Below, piece after piece: positions 59,512-64,000 of a DNA stretch of 64,000 bases. The notes beneath the pieces were generated by a model. That model ran no database searches and was not told where the DNA came from. It saw only the letters and a program-made list of their open reading frames with translations. Every line of letters starts with the position of its first letter. Positions within the stretch are counted from its first letter, which is position 1. Both the position numbers and the translations under genes were made by a program. The DNA is from Arenimonas maotaiensis. Lineage in GTDB: Bacteria > Pseudomonadota > Gammaproteobacteria > Xanthomonadales > Xanthomonadaceae. The stretch is taken from positions 434,001 to 498,000 of the forward strand of contig NZ_BMFO01000001.1 of the NCBI RefSeq assembly GCF_014638745.1. The letters run 5' to 3'.

Positions 59512-61878
59512 ATGCAGGACGCGGCGACCTGCTTCCATTGCCAGGCGGCCTTGGGCCATGCGCCGGTCGAGGCCGTGATCGACGGCGAAAACCGCCGTTT
59601 TTGTTGCCGCGGCTGCGCCGGTGCCGCGCAATGGATCGTGGCCGAAGGCCTCGATGATTACTATCGGCTGCGCCGCAACCAAGGCGGCAAGGTCGACGAA
59701 GCCGCGCTCGATTATTCGGCCTGGGACCGCGATGAAGTGCGCGACGCGCACTGCCGACCCTGTCCGGAAGGCCGGCAGGTGACGCTGCTGACCGACGGCA
59801 TGCATTGCGCCGCCTGCGCCTGGCTGATCCAGAACGCGCTGGCCAAGGATCCGGCGGTGGCGGCGGTGAACGCCAACGCCATCACCGGCCGCGTCGAGAT
59901 CCGCTGGAACCCGGGCAAGACCCGGCTGTCGGCGCTGTGCGCGCGCCTGGCCGGACTCGGCTACAAACCGTACCTGTCGGTGAATGAGGACTACGAACGC
60001 GCCAAGCGCCGCGAGCGCAACAGCCTGTTGCTGAAACTCGGCCTGGCGGCGTTGGTCACCACCCAGACCATGATGTTCTCCGAGGCGCTGTATCTGGATA
60101 CCGCGCGCGAAATGTCGGTCGCCACCCGCGACTTCTTCCGCTGGCTGACCTTCCTGCTGTGCTCGCCGGTGGTGTTCTACTCCGGCAGCGAATTCATCCG
60201 CGGCATGTGGCGCGAGCTGCGCCACCGGCAGCCGGGCATGGACACCCTGGCCGCCAGCAGCATCCTGCTGGCCTACTTCGCCAGCCTGTACCAGACACTC
60301 GTCGGCGGCGACCACATCTGGTTCGACGCCTCGGCCATGTTCGTGTTCTTCCTGCTGTCGGCGCGCATCCTGGAGCGCTTCGCGCGCAACCGTGCGCGGG
60401 CGCAGGTCGACCTGTTGGCGCGCGCGCAGCCGGCCTTCGCCTGGCGCCTGAACGGCGGCGTGCGCGAGCAATGCCCGATCGGCCAGGTGCGCGCAGGCGA
60501 CGTACTGTTCCTGCCGTCGGGCGAAGCGGTACCGGCCGACGGCGAGCTGGTGAGCGAGGCGGTCGAGGTCGATGAAGCCCTGCTCACCGGCGAGTCGGCG
60601 CTGCAGACCCGCCGGCGCGGCGACACCCTGTTGGCCGGCAGCACGCTCGGCGCCGTCGCCGGCGAGATCCGCGTCGTGCACACCGGGCAGGCCACCCAGC
60701 TGTCGCACATCCTGCGCTTGGTGGAACAGGCACAGAACGCTCGGCCGGTGCAGAACGTCTGGGCCGAACGGCTGGCCTCGCGCTTCGTGACCGTGATGTT
60801 CCTGGTCACCGCCGTCGCCTTCGCCGTCTGGTGGCGGATCGATTCCGACCGCGCGTTCTCGGTGGCCTTGGCGGTGCTGGTCGCGGCCTGCCCGTGCGCG
60901 CTGTCGCTGGCGGTGCCGGCGGCGGTATCCTCGGCCTTCGACGCATTGGCGCGCTTGGGTGTGTTGGTGCTGAAGCCCGACGCACTGTCCAAGCTGGCCA
61001 ACGTCACCGACGTGGTGTTCGACAAAACCGGCACGCTGACCGGCGGCCAAGCCCGCGTGCAGTCGATGGCCGTATTCGGCTCCTGCACCGAAAGCGAAGC
61101 GTTGCGCTTGGCCTATAGCCTGGAAGCCGGCTCGAAGCATCCGCTGGCGGCCGCGTTCAACGGCTTCGAGGGTCCGCCGGCCGCGTTCGAGGATCTGCGC
61201 GCGGTACCCGGCCATGGCGTATCCGGCCGCTTGGACGGCGTCGAATACCGCATCGGCAAAGCCGATTTCGCGGCGCCCGGGCAACCCGACGACGGCGTCT
61301 GGCTCGGCCGTGACGGCCGGCCGCTGGCGCAGTTCCAGCTGTACGACCCGATCAAACCCGACGCCGCGGCCGACCTAGCCTGGCTGGGCAAGCGCGGCCT
61401 GCGCAGCCATCTGCTCAGCGGCGACAGCAACGAGCGCGTGCGCGAGACCGGCGCCGCGCTCGGCATCGGCGCGCTGCGCGCGCGCGCCACGCCGCAGGAC
61501 AAGCTCGATTACCTGAAAGGATTACAGGCCGCCGGCGGACGGGTTCTGATGGTCGGCGACGGCATCAACGACGCGCCGGTGATGGCGCAGGCCGACGTCT
61601 CGATGGCGATGGGCTCGGGCGCCTGGCTGGCGCAGGCCAACGCCGACATCCTGCTGATGAACTCGCGCCTGCGGCAGATTCCGCAGGTATTCGCGGTGGG
61701 CGCGCACATGCAGCGTTTGATGCGCCAGAACCTGCGCTGGGCCATCGCCTATAATGTGGTGGCGGTCGCCATCGCGCTGTCCGGCGTGGTGCATCCGGGT
61801 TATGCCTCGCTCGGCATGGCCGGCTCCTCGCTGCTGGTCACGCTCAACGCCCTGCGCATCCATTCGGTGAAACCATGA
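59512..61878 (+). CDS. ccoI: Copper-exporting P-type ATPase for cbb3 assembly (CcoI/FixI)
   Basis: A 788-residue P1B ATPase that moves copper to the periplasm for insertion into CcoN. N-terminal cysteines (CFHCQ, FCCRGC), a heavy-metal domain with GMHCAAC, A-domain TGES, ion-path Cys460-Pro-Cys462, phosphorylated Asp504 in DKTGTLTGG, and GDGINDAP. The N-terminal Cys cluster marks the FixI type rather than CopA. Confidence 0.94.
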   Translation: MQDAATCFHCQAALGHAPVEAVIDGENRRFCCRGCAGAAQWIVAEGLDDYYRLRRNQGGKVDEAALDYSAWDRDEVRDAHCRPCPEGRQVTLLTDGMHCAACAWLIQNALAKDPAVAAVNANAITGRVEIRWNPGKTRLSALCARLAGLGYKPYLSVNEDYERAKRRERNSLLLKLGLAALVTTQTMMFSEALYLDTAREMSVATRDFFRWLTFLLCSPVVFYSGSEFIRGMWRELRHRQPGMDTLAASSILLAYFASLYQTLVGGDHIWFDASAMFVFFLLSARILERFARNRARAQVDLLARAQPAFAWRLNGGVREQCPIGQVRAGDVLFLPSGEAVPADGELVSEAVEVDEALLTGESALQTRRRGDTLLAGSTLGAVAGEIRVVHTGQATQLSHILRLVEQAQNARPVQNVWAERLASRFVTVMFLVTAVAFAVWWRIDSDRAFSVALAVLVAACPCALSLAVPAAVSSAFDALARLGVLVLKPDALSKLANVTDVVFDKTGTLTGGQARVQSMAVFGSCTESEALRLAYSLEAGSKHPLAAAFNGFEGPPAAFEDLRAVPGHGVSGRLDGVEYRIGKADFAAPGQPDDGVWLGRDGRPLAQFQLYDPIKPDAAADLAWLGKRGLRSHLLSGDSNERVRETGAALGIGALRARATPQDKLDYLKGLQAAGGRVLMVGDGINDAPVMAQADVSMAMGSGAWLAQANADILLMNSRLRQIPQVFAVGAHMQRLMRQNLRWAIAYNVVAVAIALSGVVHPGYASLGMAGSSLLVTLNALRIHSVKP

Positions 61879-62054
61879 ACATCCTGCTGGCGCTGATTCC
61901 GATTTCCCTGGTGCTGCTGGCGTTGGCCGTGGCGGCGTTCTTCTGGGCGGTGCGCAAGGGCCAGTTCGAGAACCTCGACGCCGCCGCGCTCGATATTCTG
62001 ACCGACGACAGCAAACCGCGCCAGGACAAGACGGAATCCGGCGATGCCGGTTGA
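61875..62054 (+). CDS. ccoS: cbb3 maturation protein CcoS
   Basis: A 59-residue protein starting MNILLALIPISLVLLALAV, one membrane span, then FFWAVRKGQFENLDAAALDIL, the CcoS pattern (residues GQFDDLD in relatives). It is needed for heme and copper insertion. Overlaps ccoI by four bases and the next gene by 11. Confidence 0.9.
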   Translation: MNILLALIPISLVLLALAVAAFFWAVRKGQFENLDAAALDILTDDSKPRQDKTESGDAG

Positions 62055-62760
62055 TTTCCTGGTGCTGTCGGCCGCGTTGCTGGCCGGACTGACCGGCGGC
62101 GCGCACTGCGCGTTGATGTGCGGCGGCATCGCCGCCTCGCTCAACGGCCACGGCAAGGAATCGGCGCTGCCGCATGCGTTGGCGCTGAACCTCGGCCGCA
62201 TCGGCAGCTACACCCTGGCCGGACTATTGGCCGGCACGCTCGGCGCCGCTTTCGTCGGCCTGGTGCGGATTCCCGACCTGGCGCTCTGGCTACGCAGCGT
62301 GATGGGTCTGCTGTTGATGCTGATTGCCTTGCGCATGCTGTTCCCGCGCCGCTTCGCCTTCGCCAACGCGCTGGCTTCGCCGCTCTGGCGTCTGGTGTCG
62401 AAGGCCAAGGCGACGCTGCCGGCCTCAGGCCTGTGGCGCTCGCTGGGCTTGGGCGCGATCTGGGGCTGGCTACCCTGCGGCCTGAGCACCAGCGTGCTGT
62501 TGGCTGCCTGGATGGAGGCCAGCCCGCTGCATAGCAGCCTGATGATGGCCGCTTTCGGATTGGGCACCTTGCCGTTGATGACCGCGATGAGCTATTCCGG
62601 CGCCCGTCTGCAGGGCCTGCTCGACAACCGCCGGCTGCGCGCCGGCATGGCCCTGCTGGTGCTGTTGGCTGGTGCGCTGACGGCCGCCGCGCCGTGGTTG
62701 ATGCGGGTGCCGGAGATGCACGGCGCGCTGGCCGCGCTCGGCTGCCGCAGTCTGGCTTAA
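62044..62760 (+). CDS. TauE/DsbD-like membrane protein of the cbb3 cluster
   Basis: A 238-residue protein with six spans. GGAHCALMCGGIAAS near the start and WGWLPCGLSTS in the middle are typical of the DsbD-like/TauE-type family found behind ccoS in many gammaproteobacteria; a role in copper or redox handling is likely but unproved. Its stop codon overlaps that of the convergent fnr (TTAA). Confidence 0.82.
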   Translation: MPVDFLVLSAALLAGLTGGAHCALMCGGIAASLNGHGKESALPHALALNLGRIGSYTLAGLLAGTLGAAFVGLVRIPDLALWLRSVMGLLLMLIALRMLFPRRFAFANALASPLWRLVSKAKATLPASGLWRSLGLGAIWGWLPCGLSTSVLLAAWMEASPLHSSLMMAAFGLGTLPLMTAMSYSGARLQGLLDNRRLRAGMALLVLLAGALTAAAPWLMRVPEMHGALAALGCRSLA

Positions 62761-63509
62761 GCGCTCTTGCGCGGCGCCGTTTCGTGCGCCAACACGTGCA
62801 GTCTACCCAGATCGCGGATGATGACCTCGCGGCCGTTGACCTCGATCAGGCCGTCTTCCTGCATCTTGCTGAGCGTACGGCTGACGGTCTCGATCACCAG
62901 ACCCAGATGGCTGCCGATATCCTCGCGCGACATCGGGATCATGAAGCGCTCGCCCGAGCGGCCGAGCTGGCGGTAACGCTCCGACAGCTGGTGCAGGAAG
63001 ATCGACATGCGCTCGTGCGCGTTCTTCTTGGACAGGATCTCGATGTGCTTCTGGTCGCGGTTGATGGTCTGGCCGATGATCTTCAGCAGCTGGTGCTGCA
63101 GGCTCGGCACCTGCGCCGCCACTTTTTCCAGGTCGCCGAGCGGGATTTCGCAGACGTCGGCCGTGGTCAGGGCCACCGAATCGCAGGTGTGTTTCGAGGT
63201 GCCCAAGGCATCAAGGCCGAGGATCTCCCCCGGCAGGTGGAAGCCGGTGACCTGGCTGTCGCCTTCGGTGTTGTACACCACCGACTTGAACGCGCCTTCG
63301 CGGGCGACGTAGAGGTGCTCCAGCTTCTGGCCGCTGGCGAACAGCACGTCGCCGCGCTTGAGCGGGCGGCGCTTCTGCACGATGGTGTTCAGCCGCTCGA
63401 AATCGTCCGGGTTGATGGTGGCCGGCAAGCACAGCACCTGGATCGAGCATTTGGCGCAGTCGTTGCGGCTGCCTTTCAGGCCTTTGAACGGCTCGACGAC
63501 GTCGCTCAC
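62757..63509 (-). CDS. fnr: Oxygen-sensing transcriptional regulator FNR/ANR
   Basis: A 250-residue CRP/FNR protein. Cluster ligands Cys18, Cys21, Cys27 and Cys109 hold the oxygen-labile [4Fe-4S]. The cyclic-nucleotide-type fold is at 35-145 and the helix-turn-helix near 190-225 has ETVSR, which matches the Glu-Ser-Arg residues FNR uses to read TTGAT. It is the expected binder of the box at 53953. The start is GTG, overlapping the S9 peptidase stop as GTGA, and the gene points toward the cbb3 cluster. Confidence 0.92.
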   Translation of the reverse strand: MSDVVEPFKGLKGSRNDCAKCSIQVLCLPATINPDDFERLNTIVQKRRPLKRGDVLFASGQKLEHLYVAREGAFKSVVYNTEGDSQVTGFHLPGEILGLDALGTSKHTCDSVALTTADVCEIPLGDLEKVAAQVPSLQHQLLKIIGQTINRDQKHIEILSKKNAHERMSIFLHQLSERYRQLGRSGERFMIPMSREDIGSHLGLVIETVSRTLSKMQEDGLIEVNGREVIIRDLGRLHVLAHETAPRKSA

Positions 63510-64000
63510 GGCGCGTCACCGCCGCCGATGTGCCGGCGCAGCCAGGCGTTGACGGTGTCGTGCCAGCGGATGCTGTTCTGGGTCTTCAACACCCAGTGGT
63601 TCTCGTCCGGGAACACCAGCAGCCGGCTTTCGATGCCTTGGCGCTGCAGCGCGGTGAAAGTGGCCAGGCCCTGTTCGGTCGGGATGCGGTAGTCGAGCTC
63701 GCCCTGCACCACCAGCATCGGCACCCGCCATTTCGCGACATGGTTGACCGGATTGAACTTCTCGTAGTTGCCGGGCACCGCGAACGGCGTGCCGCCGTTC
63801 TCCCATTCGGTGAACCACAGCTCTTCGGTGGCGTAGCCCATCATGCGGTTGTCGAACACGCCGTCGTGGTTGACCAGGCATTTCCAGGGCTCCGGCCAGT
63901 TGCCGGCGATCCAGTTGACCATATAGCCGCCGTAGCTGGCGCCCAACGCGCAGGCGCGGCTTTCGTCAAGGAAATCGTACTTGGCCAGCGCCGCGGCATA
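63506..64000 (-). CDS. S9-family (prolyl oligopeptidase-like) peptidase, C-terminal part
   Basis: The last 165 residues of a serine peptidase; the rest lies beyond the right edge. Nucleophile Ser in GASYGGYMVNW, acid Asp probably in VQGELDYRIP, and His in DENHWVLK, all in the order of the S9 alpha/beta-hydrolase domain. Such enzymes degrade peptides or acyl-peptides, often in the periplasm. Its end overlaps the fnr start, so the two may be cotranscribed. Confidence 0.85.
   Translation of the reverse strand, partial: YAAALAKYDFLDESRACALGASYGGYMVNWIAGNWPEPWKCLVNHDGVFDNRMMGYATEELWFTEWENGGTPFAVPGNYEKFNPVNHVAKWRVPMLVVQGELDYRIPTEQGLATFTALQRQGIESRLLVFPDENHWVLKTQNSIRWHDTVNAWLRRHIGGGDAP

Overview
The window is GC-rich DNA, mostly about two thirds G+C by eye, from a gammaproteobacterium that is probably in the order Xanthomonadales. 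The evidence is the order infC-rpmI-rplT-pheS-pheT-ihfA-merR-like-tRNA-Pro, several TonB-dependent receptors including an Oar-like one, a dense aerobic/microaerobic respiratory gene set, and conserved xanthomonad-type genes around sspAB, petABC and miaB-ybeY. The genus cannot be fixed from this sequence. No insertion sequence, prophage, CRISPR array or rRNA was seen.

Layout. (1) Positions 1-10.8 kb hold a 3-hydroxybutyrate-oligomer utilisation locus: secreted oligomer hydrolase, 3-hydroxybutyrate dehydrogenase, a CrbS/CrbR-type two-component pair, a TonB-dependent receptor and a GntP-type permease. Two divergent promoter regions in it carry the same 12-bp palindrome. (2) 10.8-14.1 kb: S41 protease, lipoprotein, acyl-CoA dehydrogenase. 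(3) 14.1-21.9 kb: tRNA-Pro and the translation cluster thrS-infC-rpmI-rplT-pheST-ihfA, with a predicted AUC start for infC, an internal promoter before rpmI and attenuator-like hairpins before pheS and thrS. (4) 22-26.6 kb: secreted subtilase, tRNA-Val, uvrB, an orphan pseudopilin, tRNA-Asn. (5) 26.7-32.6 kb: a type IV pilus minor-pilin operon with two unusually large members and no pilY1, divergent from a pilE-like gene. (6) 32.6-44.4 kb: ppnN, Oar-like receptor, marC, a YciK-like reductase, grxD, sodB, purEK, a Trm112-like protein, nadC, sspAB. (7) 44.5-49 kb: cytochrome bc1 (petABC), lytic transglycosylase, TonB. (8) 49-54 kb: miaB-ybeY-corC, a DUF4105 protein, corA. (9) 54-63.5 kb: the cbb3 oxidase structural and assembly operon (ccoNOQP, a small membrane protein, ccoG, fixH, ccoI, ccoS, a TauE-like protein), led by an FNR box and met tail to tail by the fnr gene, then a truncated S9 peptidase.

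How the parts fit. The first locus looks like a complete outer-membrane-to-cytoplasm route: receptor, periplasmic/extracellular oligomer cleavage, permease, dehydrogenase, with a carbon-responsive sensor and regulator encoded inside it. The shared palindrome lies where an activator would bind at both divergent promoter pairs. The respiratory block pairs the oxygen sensor FNR with the high-affinity oxidase it probably switches on.
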